Below, piece by piece: positions 33,367 through 42,365 of a stretch of 64,000 bases of DNA. Below the pieces are notes generated by a model that was not told where the DNA came from, did not search any database, and saw nothing but the letters and a program-made list of their open reading frames with translations. This DNA is from Streptomyces sp. NBC_00376 (GTDB lineage Bacteria > Actinomycetota > Actinomycetes > Streptomycetales > Streptomycetaceae): NCBI RefSeq assembly GCF_036077095.1, contig NZ_CP107960.1:2294001-2358000 (forward strand), read 5' to 3'. The translations under genes and the position numbers were made by a program. Numbering within the stretch: position 1 is the first letter of the stretch; the number at the start of each line of letters is the position of its first letter.

Positions 33367-33773
33367 GTGCCGGCGGTCGCGGCGGTACGGAGCCGGTCGG
33401 GATCGATGAGCTGCTGGAACGGGTCCGGGCGGGGTTCGTCAGGGTCGGCCCGCAGGAGGCGGCCACCGCCGCGGCAGGGGGCGAGGCGCTCCTCGTGGAC
33501 ATCCGTTATGCGGAGCTGCGCGAACGGGACGGACTGATTCCGGGGGCGCTGGTCGTCGAGCGCAATGAACTGGAGTGGCGGCTCGACCCGCGAGGAAGCC
33601 ATCGGGCCCCGCAGGCGGTGAGCCACGATCTCCGCATCGTGGTGATCTGCAACGAGGGTTACGCATCGAGCCTCGCCGCCGCGTCCCTGCAACAGCTGGG
33701 ACTGCACCGGGCAACGGACCTGATCGGCGGCTTCCAGGCATGGCGCACGGCGGGCCTGCCGGTCGAGGTGTGA
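33363..33773 (+). CDS. Rhodanese-like domain protein
   Basis: A single rhodanese domain of 136 residues, with DIR in LLVDIRYAELRERDGLIPGA, catalytic Cys96 in the loop VICNEGYASSLAA, and the C-terminal IGGFQAWRTAGLP. Such proteins carry sulfane sulfur as a persulfide. It overlaps the cysteine dioxygenase gene by four bases, which places it in cysteine/sulfur catabolism. A leading stretch of about 35 residues precedes the domain. Confidence 0.9.
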   Translation: MSAGGRGGTEPVGIDELLERVRAGFVRVGPQEAATAAAGGEALLVDIRYAELRERDGLIPGALVVERNELEWRLDPRGSHRAPQAVSHDLRIVVICNEGYASSLAAASLQQLGLHRATDLIGGFQAWRTAGLPVEV

Positions 33774-34289
33774 CGGGCGCGGTGTGACTGGCGGAGCCCT
33801 GGTCTCGGAGTGACGGCTTTCGGGGTGACGACCGGGGCCGGGCCGCGCGTAGACGGGCCGGGGCCGAGCAGCGCGCCGCTGAGCCGGGCCCGGCCTCGGG
33901 GTGGCGGGTCGGCCCCCGTTCCGCTGTGACAGGTCGGGCTCGGGGTGCCTGGTTGCCGGGGTCATGCTGAGAGGCCCCAGCGCCTGGCATTCCCCACCCC
34001 CGGCATCCCCCGGACCGTCGCGACGTCCCGGGCCTTGGACCGAACGCCCAACCCCGCGCAGGTTCCTGTCCGGCACGGCTCCGGCCACATCTCGCACAGC
34101 GCTCCGCACACGGACACCTACGCGCTGGATCCTGCTGTGCCATCGTCCGGGGCCGCTCCTCCACGCCACCCGCAGTTCCCCCGAATCCGCCCCGACACAC
34201 CCGAACGCCACGCTCCGGTGGAGCAATCCCCGTACCCGACCGACATTCACCTCAACGCCAAGGACCGATATGACGGAGACCTCGCACCC
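33774..34289. other. Gene-poor region before the hypothetical gene
   Basis: About 516 bases with no convincing gene. The first 200 bases are G-rich and repeat short GGNGTGAC and GGGCCGGG elements; frames through it encode Pro/Arg-rich sequence without codon-position bias. I see no terminator, tRNA or recognisable binding site. Confidence 0.5.
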
Positions 34290-34943
34290 ATGCCGACCCC
34301 CACCCTCACCCCCGATCAACTGGACGCCCAGGCCGCTCGTCTCCATGACACCGAGGCGTGGCAGCAGATCATCAGCGGCTGGGACGCCACAGCCCCCGGC
34401 CCCGACCGCGACCCTGTACAGCCTGCCTCCCCCGCCGATACAGAACGGCTGTTGCCGGTCCGTCAGCCGACCGACTGGCGCGATTTGTTGTCCGTGCCGG
34501 TCGACCAGCTCATCGCCGATTCCATCCGCGCCCTGCCTCCGACCGCACCGCGCGAGCGGCCGCTTCCCGGGCGGCTGGGCGCGGTCCTCCCGGACCGGCT
34601 CCACTCCTGGCGGCGCATCGGCCAGCCCGAGGTGAGGCCCTCCACGCATCTCGCCTACGCGAGGCAGATCCTGACCGAATGGGGCTGGCAGAACACCCCT
34701 TACCGGCTCCGCAACGCACGCGGCGCACGGTGCATCTGCGGCGCCCTCGTCACCGCGCACCGCCTGGGATACGGCTCCCTCGACACCGTGGACCGTGCCG
34801 GCGCCTGGCTCGTCGCCGAGCTCCGCTCCCGGGGCTGGACCGGACTGATCGGCCCATGGAATCGCTGCCCCGGCCGCACCGCCGCGGATGCACTCGCCCT
34901 GATCGACGCCACCATCACCCGCGCCGCCCTCGCCGGGCAGTGA
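34290..34943 (+). CDS. Hypothetical protein, similar to DUF6197 family
   Basis: The 217-residue protein starts MPTPTLTPDQLDAQAARL. Its second half (THLAYARQILTEWGWQNTPYRLRNARGARCICGALVTAHRLGYG to AADALALIDATITRAA) resembles the small actinobacterial proteins grouped as DUF6197, with an R-C-I-C-G-A pattern and conserved tryptophans. The first half is proline-rich and probably unstructured. ATG 34290 is 11 bases after GGAG; the open frame extends upstream but lacks coding character. It is convergent with recX. Function unknown. Confidence 0.7.
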   Translation: MPTPTLTPDQLDAQAARLHDTEAWQQIISGWDATAPGPDRDPVQPASPADTERLLPVRQPTDWRDLLSVPVDQLIADSIRALPPTAPRERPLPGRLGAVLPDRLHSWRRIGQPEVRPSTHLAYARQILTEWGWQNTPYRLRNARGARCICGALVTAHRLGYGSLDTVDRAGAWLVAELRSRGWTGLIGPWNRCPGRTAADALALIDATITRAALAGQ

Positions 34944-34977
34944 TCGCCACAGCCACCCCACCCGATACCCGCCCCGG

Positions 34978-35721
34978 TCAGAAGGGCTCGTCCAGGCCTT
35001 CCGTGTCCTCGCCCTCTTCTTCGAGCGCCTGCCGCACCACGCGCAGGGCCATGCCCTCCCCGTACCCCTTGCGGGCGAGCATGCCCGCAAGGCGGCGCAG
35101 CCGCTTGTCGCGGTCCAGGCCACGCGTGGAGCGCAGTTTCCGTGCAACCAGCTCCCGGGCGGTCGCCTCCTCCTGCTCGGAGTCGAGCTGCCCGACCGCC
35201 TCGTCGATGACCGCCGAGTCCACCCCCTTGGTGCGCAGCTCACGGACGAGGGCCCGGCGGGCCAGGCCGCGGCCGTGGTGCCGGGACTCCACCCAGGCGT
35301 CGGCGAACGCCGCGTCGTCGATCAGCCCGACGTCCTCGAAGCGCGACAGCACTTCTTCGGCCGCCTCGTCCGGGATCTCCCGCTTGCGCAGGGCGTCCGC
35401 GAGCTGCTTCCGGGTGCGCGGGGTCCCGGTGAGCAGTCGCAGGCAGATGTTGCGTGCCTGCTCGACCGGGTCTCGCGGCTCCCCCTTCTCGGCCCTCGAC
35501 GAGGAAGGGGAGCCGCTGCTCCTGGTGCGGGAGCGGTCACGACGGCCCGCCCCCTCACCGAATCCGGCGCCCGAGCCCGCGCCACGACCGGTGCCGGATC
35601 CGGCACCGGCCTCCGGCCCGTGCGCATCCTCGGACCCGGCCATGTACCCGGCGGTGCTTCCGTGGCCGGGTCCGGCGTGCTGGTCAGTGGCGCTGACCGG
35701 CCACTCCGTACGACGCGTCAC
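34978..35721 (-). CDS. recX: RecA regulator RecX
   Basis: The last 160 residues are a standard RecX three-helix-repeat protein (ARNICLRLLTGTPRTRKQLADAL, DEAAEEVLSRFEDVGLIDDAAFADAWVE, GLARRALVRELRTKGVDSAVIDEAV), which limits RecA filaments. The first 85 residues are Gly/Ser/Arg-rich low complexity and unusual for the family. GTG 35721 is only 3 bases after the recA stop, so translation is probably coupled; a shorter start (GTG 35697 or ATG 35643) cannot be excluded. Confidence 0.9.
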   Translation of the reverse strand: MTRRTEWPVSATDQHAGPGHGSTAGYMAGSEDAHGPEAGAGSGTGRGAGSGAGFGEGAGRRDRSRTRSSGSPSSSRAEKGEPRDPVEQARNICLRLLTGTPRTRKQLADALRKREIPDEAAEEVLSRFEDVGLIDDAAFADAWVESRHHGRGLARRALVRELRTKGVDSAVIDEAVGQLDSEQEEATARELVARKLRSTRGLDRDKRLRRLAGMLARKGYGEGMALRVVRQALEEEGEDTEGLDEPF

Positions 35722-35724
35722 GGT

Positions 35725-36852
35725 CTAGCTCTTGGCCGCCGCGGTCTTGGCCGGCTTGGTCTTGCCGGCCGGAGCGGGCACCGACTTCGCGCTGTCGGCC
35801 GGTGCCGCGGCACCAGCTGCCGCGTCCGCACCGGACTCGGCGGCGCTGTCGTCGGGCCTGACACCGATGCCCAGCTTCTCAAGGATCTTCTTCTCGATCT
35901 CGTTGGCGAGATCGGGGTTGTCCTTGAGGAAGTTGCGGGCGTTCTCCTTGCCCTGGCCCAGCTGGTCGCCCTCGTACGTGTACCAAGCACCGGCCTTGCG
36001 GACGAAGCCGTGCTCCACGCCCATGTCGATCAGACCGCCCTCGCGGCTGATGCCCTGGCCGTAGAGGATGTCGAACTCGGCCTGCTTGAAGGGCGGCGCG
36101 ACCTTGTTCTTGACGACCTTGACCCGGGTGCGGTTGCCGACGGCGTCGGTGCCGTCCTTCAGCGTCTCGATCCGGCGGATGTCGAGGCGCACCGAGGCGT
36201 AGAACTTGAGCGCCCGGCCACCGGTCGTGGTCTCCGGCGAGCCGAACATCACACCGATCTTCTCGCGGAGCTGGTTGATGAAGATCGCGGTGGTCTTGGA
36301 CTGGTTGAGAGCGCTGGTGATCTTGCGGAGTGCCTGGCTCATCAGACGGGCCTGGAGACCCACGTGCGAGTCACCCATCTCGCCCTCGATCTCCGCACGC
36401 GGAACGAGCGCCGCGACGGAGTCGATGACGATCAGGTCGAGGGCGCCGGAGCGGACCAGCATGTCCACGATCTCAAGGGCCTGCTCGCCGTTGTCCGGCT
36501 GGGACAGGATGAGGCTGTCGATGTCGACGCCGAGCTTCTTCGCGTACTCGGGGTCGAGAGCGTGCTCCGCGTCGATGAAGGCGACCGAGCCGCCGAGCCT
36601 CTGCGCGTTCGCCACCGCGTGGAGCGTCAGCGTCGTCTTACCGGAGGATTCCGGTCCGTACACCTCCACCACACGGCCGCGCGGCAGGCCGCCGACGCCG
36701 AGGGCCACGTCGAGGGCGGTCGACCCGGTGGGAATCACTTCGATGGGCTCGTTCGGCCGCTCGCCGAGGCGCATCACCGCGCCCTTGCCGAATTGCCGTT
36801 CAATCTGTGCGAGTGCGGCGTCCAGCGCCTTCTCGCGGTCGTTTCCTGCCAT
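35725..36852 (-). CDS. recA: Recombinase RecA
   Basis: The 375-residue protein performs strand exchange and activates LexA self-cleavage. It begins [18 protein letters not shown]; Walker A is [10 protein letters not shown], Walker [14 protein letters not shown], loop L2 includes [22 protein letters not shown]. The C-terminal tail is extended with Ala/Pro/Lys ([27 protein letters not shown]). ATG 36852 was chosen over the longer frame; GGTGGAACC precedes it. A candidate LexA box is about 140 bp upstream, and recX follows in the same operon. Confidence 0.97.
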   Translation of the reverse strand: MAGNDREKALDAALAQIERQFGKGAVMRLGERPNEPIEVIPTGSTALDVALGVGGLPRGRVVEVYGPESSGKTTLTLHAVANAQRLGGSVAFIDAEHALDPEYAKKLGVDIDSLILSQPDNGEQALEIVDMLVRSGALDLIVIDSVAALVPRAEIEGEMGDSHVGLQARLMSQALRKITSALNQSKTTAIFINQLREKIGVMFGSPETTTGGRALKFYASVRLDIRRIETLKDGTDAVGNRTRVKVVKNKVAPPFKQAEFDILYGQGISREGGLIDMGVEHGFVRKAGAWYTYEGDQLGQGKENARNFLKDNPDLANEIEKKILEKLGIGVRPDDSAAESGADAAAGAAAPADSAKSVPAPAGKTKPAKTAAAKS

Positions 36853-36990
36853 GGGTTCCACCCGATTTGCTTGAGTCGATCGCTTCACGTCAAAGACGCT
36901 AACCCCTGCCACTGACAATGGGCCTCGACGTCCTCCCGGCCTGTGGACAACTCCACGGTCGGGCCCGGGAAAACCCGGCCGGAATCCCAT

Positions 36991-37006
36991 GAGAATGGAT
37001 GTTCGA
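36991..37006 (-). promoter_or_regulatory. Candidate LexA box of recA
   Basis: GAGAAT-GGAT-GTTCGA: one half matches the SOS consensus TCGAAC-N4-GTTCGA exactly and the other in three of six positions. Read on the recA strand it is TCGAACATCCATTCTC, like the SOS box reported upstream of Streptomyces recA. It lies 139 bp before the start codon. Confidence 0.6.
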
Positions 37007-37122
37007 TTTTAGTGTCAAGCGCACCACTCCGGGCCGGCCCTCGCCCCAGGACGGCGCCGTGGCGTCCCGCCACCAGGGAGTCGAGAACAGCCGATCAACA
37101 CCATGTTAGATTCCGGCCACAG

Positions 37123-37398
37123 GTGACAAAACCGACAGAGAGGGGTGGCTCTGGTCGCCGGGGCGACCCGTGGTGCGGGCCTTCGCATCGCTGTTCAGCT
37201 CGGCGGGATCGGGGCGCCCGTCCACGTCACGGGGACGGACGAGCAGGTGGGAGCACTCGGCGATGAACCGCCCCGCGACCGTGTAGGAGACCGCTGCTCT
37301 CGTGGACGAGGCGGACGGCCGCGGGATCCCGGTCCGGGTCGACCAGCCGGCGCCCGAGGAGGTCGACGGGCTCGTGGCCCGGACCGGGAAGCGGAACC
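37123..37398 (+). pseudogene. Decayed short-chain dehydrogenase (SDR) remnant
   Basis: From 37145 one frame reads VALVAGATRGAGLRIAVQLGG then APVHVTGTDEQ, a typical SDR Rossmann N terminus (TGxxxGxG analogue). About 135 bases later a different frame reads T-V-stop-E-T-A-A-L-V-D-E-A-D-G-R-G-I-P-V-R-V-D, the next conserved segment, and then PEEVDGLVARTGKRNRV. So the coding sequence is broken by at least one frameshift and an in-frame stop, and it ends at the convergent permease gene, missing the catalytic Tyr-Lys half. Possible original start GTG 37123. Confidence 0.75.
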
Positions 37399-37401
37399 GG
37401 G

Positions 37402-38700
37402 TCAGGCGTGTGCCGGGCCCTCCGGCTCCCCGGCAGCGCCCTGTCCGCCTCCGCGCCCGTCGCTCCCCTCGCCGTCATCGCTCTCGGGGGCCCGCCAGGA
37501 ACGGCGCAGCCGCGTGAGCAGTGGCTCGCCGCGTCGTCGGCCCCGGCCGTGGCCGTGCATCCGCGGGTCGTCCGTCAGGTCGTACCGCTTCACATACGCG
37601 CCGAGGAACGCCTGGAGCGTGGCGACGGCCGGGATCGCGATCAGCGCGCCCACGGCACCCATCAGGGCCGTGCCCGCGATGACCGATCCGAAGGCGACCG
37701 CCGGATGGATGTCGACGGTCCTGGAGGTGAGCTTGGGCTGCAGCGCGTAGTTCTCGAACTGCTGGTAGACCACGACGAAGCCGAGCACCCACAGCGCGTA
37801 CCAGGGGTCGACGGTGAACGCGATCAGCATCGGCAGGGCGCCCGCCAGATACGTACCGATCGTGGGGATGAACTGGGAGACCAACCCGACCCAGACGGCG
37901 AGTGCGGGCGCGTACGGAACGCCGAGGATCACCAGCAGGATGTAGTGCGCGATCCCGGAGATGAGGGCCATCAGACCGCGTGAGTAGAGGTAGCCGCCGG
38001 TCTTGTCGACCGCGATCTCCCAGGCCCGCAGGACCTCCGCCTGCCTGGCGGGCGGCAGCACGGAGCACAGGGCGCGTCGCAGCCTGGGGCCGTCGGCCGC
38101 GAAGTAGAACGAGAACAGGAAGATCGTCAGCAGACGGAACAGCCCGCCGAGCACGGTGGTGGAGACGTCGAGCACTCCGGTCGCGCTGTTCTGGACGTAC
38201 TTCTGCAGCCAGTCGGAGTGGAGCAGGCTGTCCTGGACCTCGACCCTGGAGAGGTCGGTGTGGAAGCTCTGGTTGACCCAGTTGATCACCGAGTCCAGAT
38301 ACTTCGGGAACTCCTCGACCATGTCGACGATCTGGCCCGCGAGCATCGAGCCGAGGAGTACGACGAAGCCCACCCCGGCGATCAGCACCACCAGGAAGAC
38401 CAGGAAGGTGGCGAGGCCGCGGCGCATGCCGCGCGCCGACATCCGGCTCACCGCCGGCTCGATGGCGAGCGCCAGGAAGAACGCGATCAGCACATTGATC
38501 AGCAGCCCGATGAGCTGGTCGAACGCCCAGCTGCCGAGCCGGAAGCAGGCGTAGAGCGCCAGCGCGAGAACCATGGCGCGCGGCAGCCACGTGGGCATGC
38601 GTACCGGTCCGCCGCCGGCGGACGCGGTGGGTGGCGCGGCCGGCGGGACGGGCGGTGTGGAAGGCGGCTGGGTCTGTGCTGTCTCGTCTGTCGGTGCCAC
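37402..38700 (-). CDS. AI-2E family (PerM/TqsA-like) permease
   Basis: The 432-residue membrane protein has about eight hydrophobic segments, the family arrangement of four helices, a central soluble region (QIVDMVEEFPKYLDSVINWVNQ) and four more helices. Conserved stretches include VLGVPYAPALAVWVGLVSQFIPTIG and QQFENYALQPKL. Family members export autoinducer-2 or other small molecules, or exchange ions; the substrate is unknown. Both tails are low complexity (Thr/Pro at the N terminus, Arg/Gly at the C terminus). GTG 38700 is the chosen start. Confidence 0.88.
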   Translation of the reverse strand: MAPTDETAQTQPPSTPPVPPAAPPTASAGGGPVRMPTWLPRAMVLALALYACFRLGSWAFDQLIGLLINVLIAFFLALAIEPAVSRMSARGMRRGLATFLVFLVVLIAGVGFVVLLGSMLAGQIVDMVEEFPKYLDSVINWVNQSFHTDLSRVEVQDSLLHSDWLQKYVQNSATGVLDVSTTVLGGLFRLLTIFLFSFYFAADGPRLRRALCSVLPPARQAEVLRAWEIAVDKTGGYLYSRGLMALISGIAHYILLVILGVPYAPALAVWVGLVSQFIPTIGTYLAGALPMLIAFTVDPWYALWVLGFVVVYQQFENYALQPKLTSRTVDIHPAVAFGSVIAGTALMGAVGALIAIPAVATLQAFLGAYVKRYDLTDDPRMHGHGRGRRRGEPLLTRLRRSWRAPESDDGEGSDGRGGGQGAAGEPEGPAHA

Positions 38701-38822
38701 GGTTCCAGTCTCGCCTACGGCTGTGGCGAGCAACCGCCCGCCCCGGACAACAGCACAGGTCCGGGCCACGGAACGGGGTTCAGTGCTTGTCCGCGCCGGG
38801 GTCAGCGCCTGTCCGCACCCGG

Positions 38823-39017
38823 TCAGCGCTTGTCCGCCGGAATGCCGACCGCGGTACAGACACCGCGCCAGACGTCCTTGGTCTCCCAGCCCGCGGCCAA
38901 CGCCTGGTGGACCGTCTGCCCACCGAGTTCGGCCATCACATGATCACGCGCGAAGGAGTCGGCGTACCCGGCTCCGAAGTGGTCCGCCATCCGTTCCCAG
39001 AAAATCGTCAACCGCAT
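38823..39017 (-). CDS. DUF3046 protein
   Basis: This 64-residue protein (MRLTIFWERMADHFGAGYADSFARDHV...) matches the short actinobacterial DUF3046 family, commonly encoded close to recA. Its role is unknown. No membrane segment; WETKDVWRGVCTAVGIPADKR is the conserved C-terminal part. Confidence 0.9.
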   Translation of the reverse strand: MRLTIFWERMADHFGAGYADSFARDHVMAELGGQTVHQALAAGWETKDVWRGVCTAVGIPADKR

Positions 39018-39096
39018 GACCTCAGTATCCCGCTCCTGAGAGTGCAGCCGGGCCGCTACGTCTTGCCGAGAGCGCTTACCGCCCTACGGTCGGTCC

Positions 39097-40011
39097 ATGG
39101 CTGGAACCGGAACAAGTCCCCTCAAGCGTGCCGAGCAGTTCATTTGGCTCACGGCCCGTGTCCTGGAACAACGGCGGTTCGCTCATCACTTCCTGGAAGG
39201 AAGTGCGGACGCGGTGGAAACCGCACTCGCCGCCTATCTGAACGAGGACGGTGGCTACGGGCACGCGCTCGAACCCGATCTGCGTGGCCCCGTCAGTCAG
39301 CCACTGCACACCGCGCACGCGCTCAATGTGCTGGACTCCATCGGGCGCTGCGACGGACTGCGGGTGGAGCGGATCTGCCGCTTCCTCACCCAGGTGTCGA
39401 CCAAGGAGGGTGCTCTTCCCGCTCTGCTGCCGACGCAGCGCGGCTATCCCGCCGCGCCGTTCATCCCGATCGTCGACGATCCCCCCGCGGAGCTGTTGGC
39501 CACCGGCCCCGTCGTCGGGCTCCTGCACCGCAACGCGGTGTGGCACGCCTGGCTGTTCCGGGCCACTGATTTCTGCTGGGCCGCGGTGGACGCGCTGGAC
39601 CGGTCGCATCCGTACGAGATCGAGGCGGCGCTCGCCTTCCTGGACGGCGCTCCGGACCGGGTGCGGGCGGAGGCGGCGGCCGACCGGCTCGGGCGGCTGG
39701 TGCGGGATCAGCGTCTCGCCGTACTGGATCCGGAGCGGCGGGCCGAGTACCCGGTCGCGGCCGGCTACGCGCCGGGTGAGCAGCACTTCCCGTACGACTA
39801 CGCCCGTACGCCCGAGTCGCTCGCCCGTCACTGGTTCACCGACGAGGAGCTCTCCCGCTCGCTCGACCATCTCGCGGCCGAGCAGCAGCCGGACGGCGGC
39901 TGGCCGGTCAACTGGCGGCAGTGGGCACCGGGGACGGCTCTGGAGGGGCGGCCCATCGTGACGCTCAAGGCGCTCCTGACCCTGCGCGCCCATGGCCGCA
40001 GCCTCGGCTGA
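39097..40011 (+). CDS. Prenyltransferase/terpene-cyclase-fold protein, function unknown
   Basis: The 304-residue protein has the Gly-Trp/Tyr-rich repeats of an alpha-alpha toroid: NEDGGYGHALEPDL near residue 50 and QQPDGGWPVNWRQWAPG near residue 270. Similar repeats occur in squalene cyclases and prenyltransferase subunits, but no DxDD or zinc-binding motif is visible, so it is probably not a cyclase. It is transcribed alone, divergent from DUF3046, and ends at a long terminator hairpin. Confidence 0.75.
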   Translation: MAGTGTSPLKRAEQFIWLTARVLEQRRFAHHFLEGSADAVETALAAYLNEDGGYGHALEPDLRGPVSQPLHTAHALNVLDSIGRCDGLRVERICRFLTQVSTKEGALPALLPTQRGYPAAPFIPIVDDPPAELLATGPVVGLLHRNAVWHAWLFRATDFCWAAVDALDRSHPYEIEAALAFLDGAPDRVRAEAAADRLGRLVRDQRLAVLDPERRAEYPVAAGYAPGEQHFPYDYARTPESLARHWFTDEELSRSLDHLAAEQQPDGGWPVNWRQWAPGTALEGRPIVTLKALLTLRAHGRSLG

Positions 40012-40063
40012 GCCCCGGTTGCCGAAGCGGATGGTGGCGGTCAGACCGGTGAGCCCGGCCGGC

Positions 40064-40098
40064 CGGCTGTCGGCTGTCGGCTGTCGGCTGTCGGCTCC
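40064..40098. repeat. Heptanucleotide tandem repeat CGGCTGT
   Basis: Four perfect copies of CGGCTGT (40064-40091) plus a degenerate fifth, in the gap between a plus-strand gene and the azlD gene, directly before a terminator. Probably a slippage tract. Confidence 0.8.
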
Positions 40099-40144
40099 GG
40101 ACGGTAAGGGGCTCGGCTCCATGGACCGAGCCCCTTACCGTCCG
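40098..40144. terminator. Bidirectional 19-bp hairpin
   Basis: CGGACGGTAAGGGGCTCGG (40098-40116) pairs perfectly with CCGAGCCCCTTACCGTCCG (40126-40144) around a 9-base loop, between convergent genes. Confidence 0.85.
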
Positions 40145-40158
40145 TGCGGGGCGGGTGC

Positions 40159-40464
40159 CTAACCGAGGGCACGTACCCCTGCGGTGACGGCCACGGCGGC
40201 GCCCACGACCACGAGGAAGGGCGCGCGCAGGACCAGCGCGAGCGCCGCCGCGGCAAGGCCGGCCCCCCTGGCGTCCAGTGCCAGGTGCTGCCCGTCGCCG
40301 AACGTCTGCTGCGCGGTGAGGGCGGCCAGGAGCGCCACGGGCAGGAGTGCGGCGAGGCGCTGGGCGAGCGGGCGTTCCAGCACACCGGCGGGCACCAGCA
40401 GCCCGACGAGCTTGGCGAGGTAGCAGCCGACGGCGGTCAGTGCGATGGCGATCCAGACGTTCAT
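40159..40464 (-). CDS. azlD: AzlD-family branched-chain amino acid exporter subunit
   Basis: The 101-residue protein has three to four hydrophobic helices (MNVWIAIALTAVGCYLAKLVGLL, LAALLPVALLAALTA, LALVLRAPFLVVVGAAVAVTAGV) and is the small partner of AzlC in branched-chain amino acid export. Its start overlaps the azlC stop (ATGA), so the two are coupled. Confidence 0.9.
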   Translation of the reverse strand: MNVWIAIALTAVGCYLAKLVGLLVPAGVLERPLAQRLAALLPVALLAALTAQQTFGDGQHLALDARGAGLAAAALALVLRAPFLVVVGAAVAVTAGVRALG

Positions 40465-41336
40465 CGGTCCTTCTCCGTACTCTCCGTGCTGTTCTTCGTG
40501 CTCTTCGTGCTGCCCTGCGTGTTGGCCGTTCCCCGGCCCGCGCCCTTCCCGCGTCCGCCCAGGAACAGAACGGCAGGTGCGGCGAGCGCGGACAGCAGGA
40601 CAGGGACGCCTGCGGGCAGTACGGGCAGCAGCCCGAGCACGAGCAGGACCGCGATGGCGGCGGTGACGCGTTCCGTGGTGCTCTTCAGCATCGGTGCGAG
40701 CAGAGCGAGGAAGACCGCGGGCGATGCCGCGTCCAGCCCCCAGGCGTCGGTGTCGCCGAGCGCCTCGGCGCCCAGGGCTCCCAGCAGCGTGGTCAGGTTC
40801 CACAGCACATACAGGGTCAGCCCGGTGACGGCGAAGCCGATCCGTGCCGCCCGCCGGGTCGGCTGCGGAAGTGTCACGGCGGTCGTCTCGTCGATGACCC
40901 ACTGGGCGGCGAAGGGGCGCAGCGCCCTGGGGAGCGCCAGCAGCTGCGACAGCCGCAGGCCGTAGAAAGAGTTGCGTACGCCGAGGAAGAAGGCCCCGGC
41001 AGCCGCGGTGTACGGGTTGCCGCCCGCCGCGAGGGCGCCGACGAGGGCGAACTGCGAGGCGCCGGTGAAGACGGCGAGGCTGAGCGCGCAGGTCTGCAGC
41101 AGGCTCAGTCCGGAACCGGCCGAGGTCACGCCGAAGGCGAACCCGGAAAGCCCGACGGCTATCCCGACGCCGAGCGCATCGCGTACGACGGCCGCGTCCG
41201 GCTTCGCACCGGCCGGCTCCGCACCGTCCGGCTTCCCACGGACCGCGTCCGGCTGCTCTCCTCGGCCGGTCGCGTCGCGGTGGGGTGCGTCGGCCGATGC
41301 GCCGACGCCCTCTGGGAGTGTTGTCTGTTCTGCCAC
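40461..41336 (-). CDS. azlC: AzlC-family branched-chain amino acid exporter subunit
   Basis: The 291-residue protein has the AzlC/YgaZ pattern: ALGVGIAVGLSGFAFGV, ALSLAVFTGASQFALVGALAAGGNP, FFLGVRNSFYGLRLSQLL and WVIDETTAVTL. It probably exports leucine/isoleucine/valine or analogues with AzlD. The start is taken as GTG 41336, the first start codon after the regulator stop (10 bases away), though no strong ribosome-binding site is seen. N- and C-terminal tails are hydrophilic, the latter Ser/Thr/Lys-rich. Confidence 0.9.
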   Translation of the reverse strand: MAEQTTLPEGVGASADAPHRDATGRGEQPDAVRGKPDGAEPAGAKPDAAVVRDALGVGIAVGLSGFAFGVTSAGSGLSLLQTCALSLAVFTGASQFALVGALAAGGNPYTAAAGAFFLGVRNSFYGLRLSQLLALPRALRPFAAQWVIDETTAVTLPQPTRRAARIGFAVTGLTLYVLWNLTTLLGALGAEALGDTDAWGLDAASPAVFLALLAPMLKSTTERVTAAIAVLLVLGLLPVLPAGVPVLLSALAAPAVLFLGGRGKGAGRGTANTQGSTKSTKNSTESTEKDR

Positions 41337-41346
41337 GACCGGAACG

Positions 41347-42216
41347 CTACGTGGGCAGATCGGGACCGGTCTTGTACGTTCTTGCACGTTCGCGCTGGTA
41401 CGCGCCGGGTGGTACTCCCACGATCCGGGTGAAGTGACGGTTGAGATGCGGCTGATCGGTGAAGCCGACCTCGGCGGCCGCCTCCGCGGGCGCCGTCCCC
41501 GCATCGAGCATCCGCCGCGCCGCCCGCACCCGGGCATCGGTGAGCCAGGCGTGCGGCGGCATCCCGTACTGCTTCTTGAAGGCTCTCAGCAGCGCGAACG
41601 GACTCGTTCCCAGCTCCGCCGCCAGCGCCTCAAGGGTGGGCGGCGCCGCCATCCGCCCCTCCAGCACCGCGCGGGCCCGCGCCGCGTCGCGGGCGCCCGC
41701 CGAGCGGGGCGCGCGGGTGGGCAGCGCGCTGCCGCACCGGTCGAGCAGCCGCGTGACCATGACCCTCAGCACCGTGTCGGCGGCAAGTGCGTTGCCCTCC
41801 TCGGCGGCCCGGTGGACCTCGCTGATCAGCCGGGCCGCGTACGGGTCCATGACGCTGGTCTCGGTGAATCCGACCGTGCCGCGCAGGCTCGTCGTCTCGG
41901 CCGCGATGTCGTTGATCACCTGCGACGACGGGTAGAGCGTGGCGTAGACCCAGCCCTCGGGCACGCCCGCGCGGGCCGTGTGCGGAACCTCGGGGTTGAT
42001 CACGACAACGGTGCCGGGGCCGGCGTGGACGGTGCCGCCCGGCAGCCCGACGTCCTCCACTCCGCGGCTGATGGTGCCGAAGACATAGCCCTCGTGGCTG
42101 TGGCGCGGGAAGGTGTGGCGCACATAGCGGGCACGCAGCAGATCGAGGTCGGGCAGTTCCGCGTACTGCCAGTACCTCGCCCACTCTCCCGATCCTGATT
42201 CCGGTATCGCCGCCAT
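41347..42216 (-). CDS. AraC-family transcriptional regulator
   Basis: The 289-residue regulator has an N-terminal cupin-like sensor (RHTFPRHSHEGYVFGTISRG, GPGTVVVINPEVPH) and a C-terminal double HTH (PPTLEALAAELGTSPFALLRAFKKQYGMPPHAWL; GFTDQPHLNRHFTRIVGVPPGAYQ). It lies immediately upstream of azlCD on the same strand, an arrangement seen for regulators of amino-acid exporters. ATG 42216 starts the conserved part. Confidence 0.92.
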   Translation of the reverse strand: MAAIPESGSGEWARYWQYAELPDLDLLRARYVRHTFPRHSHEGYVFGTISRGVEDVGLPGGTVHAGPGTVVVINPEVPHTARAGVPEGWVYATLYPSSQVINDIAAETTSLRGTVGFTETSVMDPYAARLISEVHRAAEEGNALAADTVLRVMVTRLLDRCGSALPTRAPRSAGARDAARARAVLEGRMAAPPTLEALAAELGTSPFALLRAFKKQYGMPPHAWLTDARVRAARRMLDAGTAPAEAAAEVGFTDQPHLNRHFTRIVGVPPGAYQRERARTYKTGPDLPT

Positions 42217-42365
42217 GCACGAATTCTCGCAGCTCCGGGGCAGGGTCGCCGGGGGCTGTCGGAGCCCTTGCAGGTGAGCCGGGGTGCGCGGCTTCGGGAC
42301 CGTCGCGAGTGGTGGCACGCACGGCGTCGGGGTCGTTGTCAGTGGCGGGGTGCACGATGGGGGAC

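Noticed and set aside
33303..35243. 646-codon minus-strand frame over the rhodanese, gap and recX
   Set aside because: Pro/Arg/Gly-rich, conflicts with well-supported genes on both strands, and has no coding-type codon bias in the gap.
37145..37750. 201-codon plus-strand gene from GTG 37145
   Set aside because: Only its first 40 codons resemble an SDR; the rest is antisense to the permease gene, so it is a pseudogene fragment and not an intact gene.
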